A DNA stretch of 64,000 nucleotides from JACKAQ01 sp965227145 (GTDB lineage: Bacteria; Calditrichota; Calditrichia; RBG-13-44-9; J075). Made by a program: the position numbers and the translations under genes. Of this stretch, positions 1-8,910 are shown one piece after another; within the stretch, counting starts at the first letter, position 1, and the number at the start of each line of letters is the position of its first letter. The notes under the pieces were generated by a model. The model did not search any database. It had not been told where the DNA came from and saw only the letters and a list, made by a program, of their open reading frames with translations. The stretch spans positions 4,278,001 to 4,342,000 of the forward strand of contig OZ245730.1 in NCBI GenBank assembly GCA_965227145.1, written 5' to 3'.

Positions 1-2
1 TT

Positions 3-1376
3 TGGGAAAACATGGCAATTCCCCCCGAAATGGAAAGCCTGCCGAACGAAAAAAAAGCGGAAAAAATTATCTTTCGCGTAAAAGATGTGCCGCCATTTAC
101 GGCGGAAAGCCACACTCAGCCGGATGAAGCTATCAAAGGAAATATCCGGTTCTATTACAGCACAAGTTCATCGGCAACCGATTATTGGGGCGATTTGGGC
201 AATAATATCAACAAAATGGTCAAAAAATTTACGGAATATAACAAAAAGGCCAAAAAAGTTGTTGAACAATTTGATACCCTTGCTACCCGCGATGAAAAAA
301 TATATGCCGCATATAACTGGCTTCAAAAAAACATTGACAACACGAGTTATAAGGACGACGAGGACGAAGAGAAGAAATACAAACCCATTGAAGCGGTTGA
401 TGATGTGATCAAATATGGCTACGGTTCATCGACCAATATCAATATGACATTTCTGGATATGCTCCAGCTGATGGGCATCGATGTCAAATTTGTTTATGCG
501 GTTGACCGGGATGATAACTCGTTTAATCGTCAGGCAAAATACTGGCAATTCGACCGTTCAATGGTGGGTATTCAAAACAGTAGCAACAAATTCACTTTTT
601 ACAATCCCGCCGCCAAATATCTTCCGCCGGAAAGTGTTGCGTGGTATAACGAAGGCTCGATCGGTCTTGTCGTCAGCGATTTGACCGCCACTTTTGCGAC
701 CATTCATTCATCATTTTCCAGAGATAACATTATGCGACGAACGCTGGATTTGCGAATGACGGATGACGCCGAAATTACCGGACGGATTGTGGAGGAATAT
801 AAGGGTCATTTCGGGCGCGAAATCCGATTCAAACTGGATGATCTGACAGAAGATGAACAAATTGAATTTTATAAAGAACGGGCAAAGGAAAATTACGTTC
901 AGATCGAGATCGATTCCATCATGACCCAGAATATTAGTGCCGATGACTGGCGAACCTCCGTCCGGATGAAATGCCAGGTTGCGATGGAATCTGCCGGACA
1001 ATTAATGGGCAACCGCATTCTCATCAAACCGAGCCATTTTTTCTCCCGGCAGGAAAACCCGTTCCAAACCGAAACGCGCAAATACCCGATTGTTTTTGAT
1101 TTTGCACATGAAATTTTTGAAACGATCAGCATTGTGATGCCGGAGGGCTGGATTGTCGAAGCGGTGCCGGAAGATCAGCGGTTTGCCAATCGCGTTGGCG
1201 AATGCCACATCCAGTTTCGCAATTTTAACAACGGCAAGTTGCTTTCGCTCCAGCGGGTTTTCAAACTCAAATACCCGATGATCAAACCGGAATTTTACAG
1301 CGATGTCCGGGAATTATTCAATGTGCAGCAACTGCTGGAAGAAAAAACGATTATTTTGAGCGGCGTCAGCGAATAA
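3..1376 (+). CDS. Transglutaminase-like (DUF3857-type) protein, 5' end missing, catalytic triad apparently lost
   Basis: The reading frame is already open at the left edge (codons for W-E-N precede the first ATG at 12), so this is probably the C-terminal part of a longer protein whose DUF3857-like N-terminus lies outside the window. Counting from that ATG, residues about 90-215 match a transglutaminase core: an alpha-helical lead-in, then GYGSSTNINM where active relatives have GYGDCKDKA, then FDRSMVGI in place of FNHVxV, then YNPAAKYLPPES in place of LDPT.KYLPPG. The nucleophile Cys is Ser, the His is Arg and the Asp is Asn, so a structural rather than catalytic role is inferred. Residues 230-454 look like the beta-rich tail (DUF3858-like). 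It ends directly against the convergent MFS gene with no spacer. Confidence 0.72.
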   Translation, partial: WENMAIPPEMESLPNEKKAEKIIFRVKDVPPFTAESHTQPDEAIKGNIRFYYSTSSSATDYWGDLGNNINKMVKKFTEYNKKAKKVVEQFDTLATRDEKIYAAYNWLQKNIDNTSYKDDEDEEKKYKPIEAVDDVIKYGYGSSTNINMTFLDMLQLMGIDVKFVYAVDRDDNSFNRQAKYWQFDRSMVGIQNSSNKFTFYNPAAKYLPPESVAWYNEGSIGLVVSDLTATFATIHSSFSRDNIMRRTLDLRMTDDAEITGRIVEEYKGHFGREIRFKLDDLTEDEQIEFYKERAKENYVQIEIDSIMTQNISADDWRTSVRMKCQVAMESAGQLMGNRILIKPSHFFSRQENPFQTETRKYPIVFDFAHEIFETISIVMPEGWIVEAVPEDQRFANRVGECHIQFRNFNNGKLLSLQRVFKLKYPMIKPEFYSDVRELFNVQQLLEEKTIILSGVSE

Positions 1377-2567
1377 TCAAAGCCGCCGGTCAACCGCCAT
1401 AAAACCGGTCAGTGTTATGAACCCGACAGCGCCAACGCAATACCAAAATTCGTTGGCGCCGATAGCGGCGTATGCCCACGTGCCCAATGTGGGACCGATA
1501 ACAAACGACACGCCAAATCCCAACGAAAATAATCCCATATATTTTCCGCGATGGCGCTCCGATGCCCGTTGCGCCACAAATCCCGCAACAACCGGGAATA
1601 TGAGCATCTCGCCAATCGTCCACAATGTGACAGTAAACGCGATGAAAACGATGCCGCTGCCCAGCGGTAAAATTGCAAATCCCACATAAAAAAACACAGC
1701 GCCAACCGCCATCAGCCGCATCGGGCGAATATGCTCCAACCGGTGGATGATGGGCATTTCGAAAATGACAATCAGGAATGCGTTGAGCGCCATCATCAGC
1801 CCGATATCGCTTTCGATAAATTTGTGAAATTCCTTGAGATAAATCGGCCAGGTGTTGAATGCCTGATTGAAGGTTGCGCCGACCAAAATCATGAACGCCA
1901 TCACAATCAGAAAAATGGTGTCACGCCACGGCGAGATGGTGCTGGCAACCACCGGATTGGCAGATTCGCCCGCAACCAACGGACTTTTGCGAAAGAAAAA
2001 TATCACCAGAAATCCGGCGAGAATACAGGTGATGCCATCCACCCAGAACAGCAAATGATAGTCAACACGCGCCAGAAATCCGCCGGCTGCGGGTCCGATA
2101 CTCATTCCCAAATTGATTGCCAACCGGCTCAGCGCAAATCCGCGAACCCGTTTTTCCGGCGGGCAAACCAGTGCCATCGCAGACATGTGCGCCGGGCGAT
2201 ACGATTCGCTGATCATCGAAACCAGATACAACAGCAGCCCGATAAACCAGATATTTTCGGCGTAGCCGAGCGCAAAAATGCTCAGTCCGCCAAAAAACAA
2301 ACTGAACACCTGCACTTTTATCGCATCAAAACGGTCGGTCAGCCAGCCGCCCAACATTGCGCCGGTTAATGCGCCAAGCCCGTACAGGCTCACCAGCTTC
2401 CCGGCATCCGGAACGGAGAAACCACGCTCTGTGGTGAGATAGAGCGTCATAAATGCCAAAATCATCGAGCCGCTGCGGTTCACCAAAATAACAAACGAGA
2501 GCAGCCACGCCGCCCGGGGCAATCCGGTAAAGGACGCAATGTAGTGATTGTATATATTTTTAAACAC
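1377..2567 (-). CDS. Major facilitator superfamily transporter
   Basis: A 396-residue, very hydrophobic protein with about twelve predicted membrane helices, the normal size for an MFS carrier. The loop after helix 2 carries GGWLTDRFDAIKV, the MFS motif A pattern (G-x3-D-R/K). The central cytoplasmic loop (about residues 190-210) is hydrophilic. General likeness is to drug/metabolite proton antiporters of the MdtH/YttB type, but nothing shows the substrate. I read the start as GTG at 2567; no strong ribosome-binding site is visible. It lies 38 bp downstream of the SGNH/TPR gene on the same strand and could be co-transcribed with it. It meets the transglutaminase-like gene tail to tail. Confidence 0.85.
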   Translation of the reverse strand: MFKNIYNHYIASFTGLPRAAWLLSFVILVNRSGSMILAFMTLYLTTERGFSVPDAGKLVSLYGLGALTGAMLGGWLTDRFDAIKVQVFSLFFGGLSIFALGYAENIWFIGLLLYLVSMISESYRPAHMSAMALVCPPEKRVRGFALSRLAINLGMSIGPAAGGFLARVDYHLLFWVDGITCILAGFLVIFFFRKSPLVAGESANPVVASTISPWRDTIFLIVMAFMILVGATFNQAFNTWPIYLKEFHKFIESDIGLMMALNAFLIVIFEMPIIHRLEHIRPMRLMAVGAVFFYVGFAILPLGSGIVFIAFTVTLWTIGEMLIFPVVAGFVAQRASERHRGKYMGLFSLGFGVSFVIGPTLGTWAYAAIGANEFWYCVGAVGFITLTGFMAVDRRL

Positions 2568-2605
2568 GTGTGTTTCGCTTTCGAATGTGCGTTTGGTCCA
2601 CCGGA

Positions 2606-4606
2606 TTACGGCTGCTTTTTCAGCGCCGATGTGATGATATTTGCCAACTGTTGCGCGTTGGGAAAATCCGGTGCGTTCTGCAACACAAACTGAATCGCCT
2701 GATTGGCGCGCGGTAAATCGCCCGATAAAAACCAGGTTCGCGCCAGATCGAAATACAATCCCGGGTTGTCGGGTTGCAATTGCAAGGCCTGCTGCAAATA
2801 CGGCAGCGCCAGCGACGGTTGTTTCTGCAGCAGCAAGATTCGCCCGATTTGCTGATACGCCGCGGCATTCGGCTCGATCGCCACCGCTTTTTTTAGCGCA
2901 GCCAGCGCTTCGTCAAATTGTTGCAGCCGGATGAGCATATCCGCCAAAAAAATATACGGCGACGGGTTGATTTCCGTGGCAATTGCCAGCGCGTGATATT
3001 CCGCTGCGGCTTTTTCCCACTGCCCGCGGCTGCGGAACAGCTCCGCTGCTTTCACGTGCATGGCTTCCCAATTGATTTCGCCGAGCCAGAATTGGCGAAC
3101 CAGTTGCACCACCGGATCTGCAGCGTTGGGAACCGGAAATTCCGCCTGCGGCAACGGCGCATCCGGTTGAAACGGCCAGCCGGATTTCAGATAATCGATG
3201 CGCAAATCGCCAACCATTTTGTCCAGTTCGGTAACGCCGATGCGCTGCCGCCACAGCGAGTCCGGCAGCGTCGCCACAGCTGGCTTGCCGAGTGCGCCGG
3301 ATTGAATGATCGATTCGGCAAACGTTGTTGCCATCAGCAAATAGCCATCCACATTCGGGTGCAAGTGCTCCAGCAACAGCACTTTTCCGGGCAGATTTCC
3401 CGGCGATTGCGCTTCGAACATTTCCCGAATAGGCACAATTCCAACGCCGGAGGTTTCGCCAAATTTTTCGATAATCCGGTTGAGCACTTCGCTGGCGCGA
3501 AAGCGCAATCCGTCAAATTCTTTGGCGCGATAAAATGCGGCGTACGCTGCGGCAGAATCGCCAGATGCTTCCAAAATTTGCCCCTGCAAAAAATATTGCG
3601 ATGCGGGTAGCGAATCGATGGCAATTGCCGATTTCACAGCAATTTCTGCGTCGCTAAATTGCTGTTTTTCATAAAGTTCGTTTGCCACGGCAAATTGTTG
3701 CTGCCACTCAGTTTTGTTCTGCTCTTCGCCAAAAACATCCACAAACGGGCGCTGATCGCGAATGTTGCTCACCAGCGTTCCGATCATCACCGGCAGGTTG
3801 CGATCGCGGCAGTGATCCAGCACATCGCCGATGTTCCCGCGAAAAATTTCACCGGCGCGATTGAACAGATTGCTGCGAAAAGCGATGGCGCGATCCTGCA
3901 CCATTCGTTGCATCAGCGTGCCGGATTCATCCGTTGCGCTGCCGGCAAACATCTGGCGAACGCCTGCCAATCCGTTGCTGATCAGTTGCACCAGCCGGAA
4001 ATCGCGAAGCCGCAAATAGGTGTTCACCAGCCAGCGCGAGCCGCCCAGCGATGCGGTCGATGCAACGCCCAATCCGCCGTAAAATTCGTTGTGTCCGGCG
4101 TAAATCAGCAGCATATCGGGTTGGTAATCGTCCAGTTGCAGCGCGATCTCCCGGACAGCGTAACTGGTGACCGCCGGCATGGCCAGGTTGATCACCTCAA
4201 TCCGGCGATCCGGGAAATATTCCCGCAGCATTATTTTCAACATCGATGGAAATGATGCGTTGTATAAATAGGGATATCCCGCGGTTGTGGAAGCGCCCAA
4301 CACAAAAATCCGGAACGAACCCGCCGGTTTTTGTTTCAAAAAAATGTCGGTTACGGCGACTTCCGGGCGGGTGTTTTTGCCGGGAAAATAGCGCTCACCA
4401 AGTTTGGGATTGATCGAATAATAATCGGGATTTGATTCGAACGTTTGGAACAGCGCAATCGTTTCGCCGTATCCGGCGGCGCGCAGCAACAGTTCCGGCA
4501 ACACAATTGCAGTAACGGGAATGAGCAGCATCAGCACCCAAAAAAAGGGACGTTTGGCAGTTGAAGTTGTGTTCGAATGTTTGGTCATCAGGTTTTTTCC
4601 GGACAT
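2606..4606 (-). CDS. Membrane-anchored SGNH-hydrolase-like protein with C-terminal TPR repeats
   Basis: 666 residues. A single N-terminal membrane helix (about 21-42) anchors a large periplasmic part. The SGNH/GDSL blocks are recognisable: block I as VLGASTTAG (Ser about 106, with Ala in place of the usual Asp after Gly), an Asn/Gly block near 140, block III as YAGHNEFYG (about 170) and a final EHLHPNVDG (about 415) that supplies the His. Residues about 290-370 and 530-660 are helix-turn-helix repeats of TPR type. Similar large SGNH/TPR proteins act on cell-surface polysaccharides as esterases or acyl transferases; the substrate here is unknown. Alternative start at Met7 (4588). Divergent from cysC across about 290 bp. 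Confidence 0.75.
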   Translation of the reverse strand: MSGKNLMTKHSNTTSTAKRPFFWVLMLLIPVTAIVLPELLLRAAGYGETIALFQTFESNPDYYSINPKLGERYFPGKNTRPEVAVTDIFLKQKPAGSFRIFVLGASTTAGYPYLYNASFPSMLKIMLREYFPDRRIEVINLAMPAVTSYAVREIALQLDDYQPDMLLIYAGHNEFYGGLGVASTASLGGSRWLVNTYLRLRDFRLVQLISNGLAGVRQMFAGSATDESGTLMQRMVQDRAIAFRSNLFNRAGEIFRGNIGDVLDHCRDRNLPVMIGTLVSNIRDQRPFVDVFGEEQNKTEWQQQFAVANELYEKQQFSDAEIAVKSAIAIDSLPASQYFLQGQILEASGDSAAAYAAFYRAKEFDGLRFRASEVLNRIIEKFGETSGVGIVPIREMFEAQSPGNLPGKVLLLEHLHPNVDGYLLMATTFAESIIQSGALGKPAVATLPDSLWRQRIGVTELDKMVGDLRIDYLKSGWPFQPDAPLPQAEFPVPNAADPVVQLVRQFWLGEINWEAMHVKAAELFRSRGQWEKAAAEYHALAIATEINPSPYIFLADMLIRLQQFDEALAALKKAVAIEPNAAAYQQIGRILLLQKQPSLALPYLQQALQLQPDNPGLYFDLARTWFLSGDLPRANQAIQFVLQNAPDFPNAQQLANIITSALKKQP

Positions 4607-4737
4607 CGGTTGCGAAAAGCGGCGTTAGTGTACGCATTATTTTTTCCATTATCAAATCGAAAGCGAGAAAGAATCGCGACAACAGATCGCCAACCGGTTA
4701 CGCCGGTTAAAAACGCGTTATATCTTTATTTTACAGA

Positions 4738-4766
4738 TTGCCTTCCGATAATTTATCAATTATATA
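4738..4766 (+). promoter_or_regulatory. Candidate sigma70-type promoter for cysC
   Basis: TTGCCT (4738-4743), a 17-base spacer and TATATA (4761-4766) in an AT-rich stretch upstream of cysC. The -35 box is only a partial match, and FCB bacteria can use different promoter rules, so this is tentative. Confidence 0.3.
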
Positions 4767-4897
4767 TTGAGTCTTGTTTCAAAATGTAATCCGGTTTTAA
4801 CAGTAATGTCACCGCTTCTGTATGTTCAACGAATATCTTTTCGACCACAAAAGGGAATGACTAAAAACTTAATTTCAGCGAAAGGTTAGGAAGACAA

Positions 4898-5503
4898 ATG
4901 ACACAAAAATCAAGCAATATTTACTGGCACGAAGGGCAAATTAAACGCAGCGACCGGGAACGGGTGAACGATCATCGCGGCGCGTGCATCTGGTTTACCG
5001 GGCTTTCCGGCAGCGGAAAATCCACTTTGGCGAACGCCGTTGAAGAAAAATTATTTGAAAAAGGCATTCGCACCTACGTGCTGGATGGCGATAACATCCG
5101 CTTTGGATTGAACAAAAATCTGGGCTTTTCACCGGCTGACCGCACGGAAAATATTCGCCGGATCGGTGAAGTTGCCAAATTATTTATCGATGCGGGAATG
5201 GTGGTGCTCACCGCGTTTATTTCCCCCTATCGCGAAGATCGCGACAACGTCCGCGAAATTATGAGCGACGGCGATTTTATCGAAGTGTTTGTCGATTGCG
5301 ATTTGGCGGTTTGCGAAGAACGCGATCCCAAAGGATTGTATAAAAAAGCCCGCGCCGGTGTGATCCCGGAATTTACCGGTATTTCCGCACCGTACGAAGC
5401 GCCGGAAAAAGCGGAACTGGTGGTCAACACCTCCAGCAAATCCGTTGACGAGAGCGCAGAAGAAGTGTTAAATTATTTGAAAACAAATGGTTATTTGAAG
5501 TAA
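4898..5503 (+). CDS. cysC: Adenylyl-sulfate kinase
   Basis: Phosphorylates adenosine 5'-phosphosulfate (APS) with ATP to give PAPS, the second step of sulfate activation. The 201-residue length is typical of the free-standing enzyme. The P-loop GLSGSGKS lies at residues 35-42, followed by LDGDNIR, FSPADRTENIRR, the AFISPYREDRD segment and DPKGLYKKARAG, all conserved APS kinase landmarks, so the enzyme should be active. The ATG at 4898 follows a purine-rich AGGAAG. The ATP sulfurylase gene that makes its substrate begins 192 bp downstream on the same strand; the gap holds palindromic repeats. No APS or PAPS reductase is present in the window, so the fate of the PAPS cannot be read from context. 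Confidence 0.95.
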   Translation: MTQKSSNIYWHEGQIKRSDRERVNDHRGACIWFTGLSGSGKSTLANAVEEKLFEKGIRTYVLDGDNIRFGLNKNLGFSPADRTENIRRIGEVAKLFIDAGMVVLTAFISPYREDRDNVREIMSDGDFIEVFVDCDLAVCEERDPKGLYKKARAGVIPEFTGISAPYEAPEKAELVVNTSSKSVDESAEEVLNYLKTNGYLK

Positions 5504-5545
5504 TCGTTTTGTTGATTCAGTCGTGCCGGAAATGTAGCCGGGAGA

Positions 5546-5609
5546 TTCCTGCATTCGCAGGAAAGACATGAAAAACTTTATTTTTATTGTCACCCCTGTA
5601 AATACAGGG
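5546..5609. repeat. Two dispersed-type palindromic repeats between cysC and sat
   Basis: TTCCTGC-ATTC-GCAGGAA (5546-5563) and CCCTGTA-AA-TACAGGG (5594-5609) are perfect hairpins inside a 192-bp non-coding gap. The first, on the minus strand, reads as the CATTCCTGCGAATGCAGGAA type of dispersed repeat known from many bacterial genomes; its translation yields the familiar spurious FLRMQES peptide. It may be a mobile REP-like unit or an mRNA-stabilising hairpin. Confidence 0.65.
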
Positions 5610-5695
5610 CTCTCATGCTTCTCTCCGGACATCATTGATTTAGCAAATAACATTAATTTTTGAACAGGATTCGTCATTTTTTAAAGGAGAAAATT

Positions 5696-6853
5696 GTGAT
5701 TCAACCCCATGGTGGAACGTTAGTAAATCGATATGTAACCGGCGGCGACCGGGAAACCTTGCTCACCAAAGCGGCATCGATGCCCAAAATCCAGCTGGAT
5801 GACAAAAACGTGTCCGATCTGGAAATGATCGCCAGCGGCGCAATGAGCCCGCTCACCGGATTTATGACCAGCAACGATTATCACAGCGTTGTCAAAAATA
5901 TGCGTTTGAACAGCGGTTTGGTGTGGAGCATTCCCATCACGCTGGCAGTGGATGCAGATAAAGCAGCAGAATTGAAAGGCAAACCCCACGCTGCGCTTGT
6001 CGGTGAAAACGATGCATTGCTGGCTGTTTTAACTGTCGAAGAAATTTATACTTACGATAAAAAAGTTGAAGCTGAAAACGTCTATCGTACCGATGACGGT
6101 GCGCATCCCGGCGTTGCGTATGTGTACGATCAGGGCGAGTATCTGGTCGGTGGTGAAATCGCCATGATCAATCGCCCCGCACACGAAGATTTTCAGGATT
6201 ACCGGCTGGATCCCGCACAAACCCGCAAAGCCTTTGCGGACAAAGGCTGGGAAACGGTTGTGGCATTCCAGACACGTAACCCGATTCACCGGGCGCACGA
6301 ATATCTGCAAAAATGCGCAATGGAAATTGTTGACGGATTGTTGATCCACCCGTTGGTCGGGCGCACCAAATCCGACGATATTTCCGCAGAAGTGCGCATG
6401 CGCAGCTACGAAATTTTGCTCGACAAATATTATCCCGAAAACCGCTATTTCCTCTCCGTTTTTCCCGCGGCGATGCGTTACGCCGGTCCGCGCGAAGCGA
6501 TTTTTCACGCGCTGGTTCGCAAAAATTATGGCTGTACGCACATCATCATCGGTCGCGACCATGCGGGTGTCGGCAGCTATTACGGCACTTACGATGCCCA
6601 AACCATCTTCCACGATTTTACCGCGGAAGAGCTGGACATCACTCCGCTGTTTTTTGAACACTCCTTTTTCTGCCGGGATTGCGGCAACATGGCATCCGCC
6701 AAAACCTGTCCGCACGGCAAAGAATCGCATGTGTTTTTGAGCGGCACCAAAGTGCGCGAAATGCTCACCAACGGACAAATTCCGCCAAAAGAATTCACCC
6801 GTCCGGAAGTTGCGCAATTGCTGATCGACGCGATGAAAGAAAATAACGGCTAA
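5696..6853 (+). CDS. sat: Sulfate adenylyltransferase (ATP sulfurylase), single-domain type
   Basis: Makes APS and pyrophosphate from ATP and sulfate. The chosen start is GTG at 5696 because AAAGGAG (5683-5689) sits six bases upstream; an upstream TTG (5660) would swallow the ribosome-binding site. This gives 385 residues, normal for the homo-oligomeric Sat family. Active-site motifs are present: QTRNPIHRAHE (ATP-binding HxxH), LVGRTKSDDI, MRYAGPREAI and GRDHAGVGSYYG. Near the C-terminus CRDC...CPHG forms a possible zinc site seen in this Sat type. A terminator follows, then the sulfate-permease-like gene. Together with cysC this forms a PAPS-producing pair. Confidence 0.95.
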   Translation: MIQPHGGTLVNRYVTGGDRETLLTKAASMPKIQLDDKNVSDLEMIASGAMSPLTGFMTSNDYHSVVKNMRLNSGLVWSIPITLAVDADKAAELKGKPHAALVGENDALLAVLTVEEIYTYDKKVEAENVYRTDDGAHPGVAYVYDQGEYLVGGEIAMINRPAHEDFQDYRLDPAQTRKAFADKGWETVVAFQTRNPIHRAHEYLQKCAMEIVDGLLIHPLVGRTKSDDISAEVRMRSYEILLDKYYPENRYFLSVFPAAMRYAGPREAIFHALVRKNYGCTHIIIGRDHAGVGSYYGTYDAQTIFHDFTAEELDITPLFFEHSFFCRDCGNMASAKTCPHGKESHVFLSGTKVREMLTNGQIPPKEFTRPEVAQLLIDAMKENNG

Positions 6854-6867
6854 TTTCGACCACAAAT

Positions 6868-6905
6868 AATGCGGGATAGTGCATTGCTTTCCCGCATTTT
6901 CTTTT
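6868..6905 (+). terminator. Rho-independent terminator after sat
   Basis: AATGCGGGA (6868-6876) pairs with TCCCGCATT (6890-6898), followed by a T-rich TTCTTTTT. It lies between sat and the permease gene, so the permease is either separately transcribed or reached by partial read-through. Confidence 0.75.
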
Positions 6906-6940
6906 TGCAGGCATCTGTATTAAAAACAAGGACTTGAGCA

Positions 6941-8713
6941 ATGGAAGCGGGTTGGGAAGCCTGGGTTACTGTCGGGGTTATTTTGTTGATGCTGGTCGCG
7001 CTGATCCGGGATATCGCCCGGACAGATCTGGTTATTTTGGGCGCACTGGCGATACTGTTAGTATTTGGCATTTTGACGCCGGAACAGGCGTTTGGCGGAT
7101 TTTCCAATAAAGCAGTGCTGGCAGTCGGCGCGTTGTTTGTCGTTGCTGCCGGGGTTCAAAAAACCGGTGCACTGCAATTTGCCGAACGATTGCTGTTTTC
7201 GCCGTCGGGCAATTTGCAGCTCACCACCGTTCGATTGATGTTTACCACCGCCACATTTTCGGCATTCCTGAATAACACACCCATTGTTGCGATGCTCATT
7301 CCATCCGTTCGAAGCTGGTGCGAAAAAACCGGCAATCCCGCATCCAAATTGATGATCCCCCTTTCTTTTGGTGCCATTGTTGGCGGCATGACCACGCTCA
7401 TCGGCACATCCACTAATTTGCTCGTTGCCGGATTAATGGAATCTTCCGGTTACGAAGCGCTGCATTTGTTTGATTTTGCCTGGGTTGGCGTGCCCGCCGC
7501 GTTACTGGCGATTTTCTATTTTTCGTTGATCGGGCATCGGATTTTACCGGATCGCCGGAAAACGGTGGTTCGCTTTGAAGAAGGGCTGCGGAACTGCAGC
7601 TTCGAATTCCGGATTGCGCCGGGCTCAGTTCTGGTTGGACAATCGATCGAAGAAGCTGGACTGCGGGCGCTGAAAGATGCCTATCTCGTTCACTTGCAGC
7701 GCAATGACGATATTATTCCATCCTCTCCCGATACAATTTTACACGCACACGATGTGCTCACATTTCTCGGCAGTGCCGCCGTTTTGGACCGGTTGCTGGA
7801 GCGACCGGGTCTGGAACGGCTGGAATCCCGCATCGAATCGCCGGAACATATTACGCTGCCGCTGTTTGAGGCGGTAGTTTCGGCAACATCCAGTCTTGTC
7901 GGCAAAAGCCTGCGGGATGCCGGATTCCGGGAACGCTTTCACGGCGTTGTTTTGGGCATTTATCGCCAGGATACGCCGATTGAAGGCTCGATCAGCCGGG
8001 TGCCGATTCAGGCTGGTGATTTGCTGTTGGTGGAAGCCCGCGACGGTTTCGACAAACGCTGGAACCAGAATCGCGCAGAATTTTATCTGGTCGCCGCACG
8101 GCGCGAAAAAAAGCACAAACCGTTGGTGGGCAAAGCCCCGTATGCGCTGGCAATTTTGCTGGGCGTCGTGTTGATCGCAGCATTTGGCATTGCGGATATT
8201 GTGACGACCGCGTTTATCGGCGCACTGGCGATGCTCATTTCCGGATGCCTGCGCACCGACGATCTCCGCACGGCAGTGGACATTCCCGTTTTAACAGTTA
8301 TTGCTGCGGCAATCGGTCTCGGCAAAGCCATCGAAGTTACCGGATTGGCCAGCGCATTTGCGCTTTTGGTGACCAGCCAGACAGCTATTTTGGGCACGGT
8401 TGGTGTGCTGATTGCGGTGTATCTGGTTACCAGTTTGTTAACCGAATTGATCACAAATAACGCTGCAGCTGCGCTGATGACCGGCGTTGGGCTTGCTGCG
8501 GCGCAACAATTGGGCGCACCTCCGGCAGCATTTGCGCTGGCAGTGGCGATCGCCGCATCCGCCAGTTTTATGACACCCATCGGTTATCAAACCAATTTGA
8601 TGGTGCTTTCCGCCGGCGGGTATCGATTCTCGGATTTCATCAAAAGCGGCATCATCGTTAACCTGCTCGTCGGGATTACCGCCATCACGATGATCTGGCT
8701 GCACTGGCTGTAA
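6941..8713 (+). CDS. SLC13/DASS-family permease with two RCK_C (TrkA-C) domains, probable sulfate transporter
   Basis: 590 residues. Membrane helices flank a soluble centre: helices at about 5-200, two TrkA-C/RCK_C-like domains at about 205-285 and 295-370 (VLVGQSIEEAGLR and LVGKSLRDAGF repeats), then more helices to the C-terminus. The duplicated family signature appears as FLNNTPIVAMLIP with GTSTNLLVAGL in the first half and ELITNNAAAALMT with GYQTNLMVL in the second. This is the architecture of bacterial and algal SAC1/CysP-like sulfate permeases. Specificity for sulfate is inferred from placement behind cysC and sat; other anions are possible. The ATG at 6941 follows AAGGACTTGAGCA. Confidence 0.85.
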   Translation: MEAGWEAWVTVGVILLMLVALIRDIARTDLVILGALAILLVFGILTPEQAFGGFSNKAVLAVGALFVVAAGVQKTGALQFAERLLFSPSGNLQLTTVRLMFTTATFSAFLNNTPIVAMLIPSVRSWCEKTGNPASKLMIPLSFGAIVGGMTTLIGTSTNLLVAGLMESSGYEALHLFDFAWVGVPAALLAIFYFSLIGHRILPDRRKTVVRFEEGLRNCSFEFRIAPGSVLVGQSIEEAGLRALKDAYLVHLQRNDDIIPSSPDTILHAHDVLTFLGSAAVLDRLLERPGLERLESRIESPEHITLPLFEAVVSATSSLVGKSLRDAGFRERFHGVVLGIYRQDTPIEGSISRVPIQAGDLLLVEARDGFDKRWNQNRAEFYLVAARREKKHKPLVGKAPYALAILLGVVLIAAFGIADIVTTAFIGALAMLISGCLRTDDLRTAVDIPVLTVIAAAIGLGKAIEVTGLASAFALLVTSQTAILGTVGVLIAVYLVTSLLTELITNNAAAALMTGVGLAAAQQLGAPPAAFALAVAIAASASFMTPIGYQTNLMVLSAGGYRFSDFIKSGIIVNLLVGITAITMIWLHWL

Positions 8714-8910
8714 CCGTTCGCCAATGGCAGTTTTGATGTAAAGAAACTTCACAATTCCCCACGATTTCCCGCTGATATTTATCGCATATCCCACGAATTT
8801 CAACAGATACAGAATTGGCAAACCATTTGCAACTGATCGGACATGTCTGGAACATTCGCGTTTGCGAACGGTTTTCAGAAAGGCAAGTTGGGAAAAACAG
8901 AGAGGAAAGA

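Noticed and set aside
4692..4708. AACCGG-TTACG-CCGGTT hairpin upstream of cysC as a riboswitch or operator
   Set aside because: Only six pairs, no surrounding conserved elements and no T-run; not enough to call.
5660..5695. TTG start for sat giving 12 extra residues
   Set aside because: The extension would be translated from across the AAAGGAG ribosome-binding site, which instead serves GTG at 5696.
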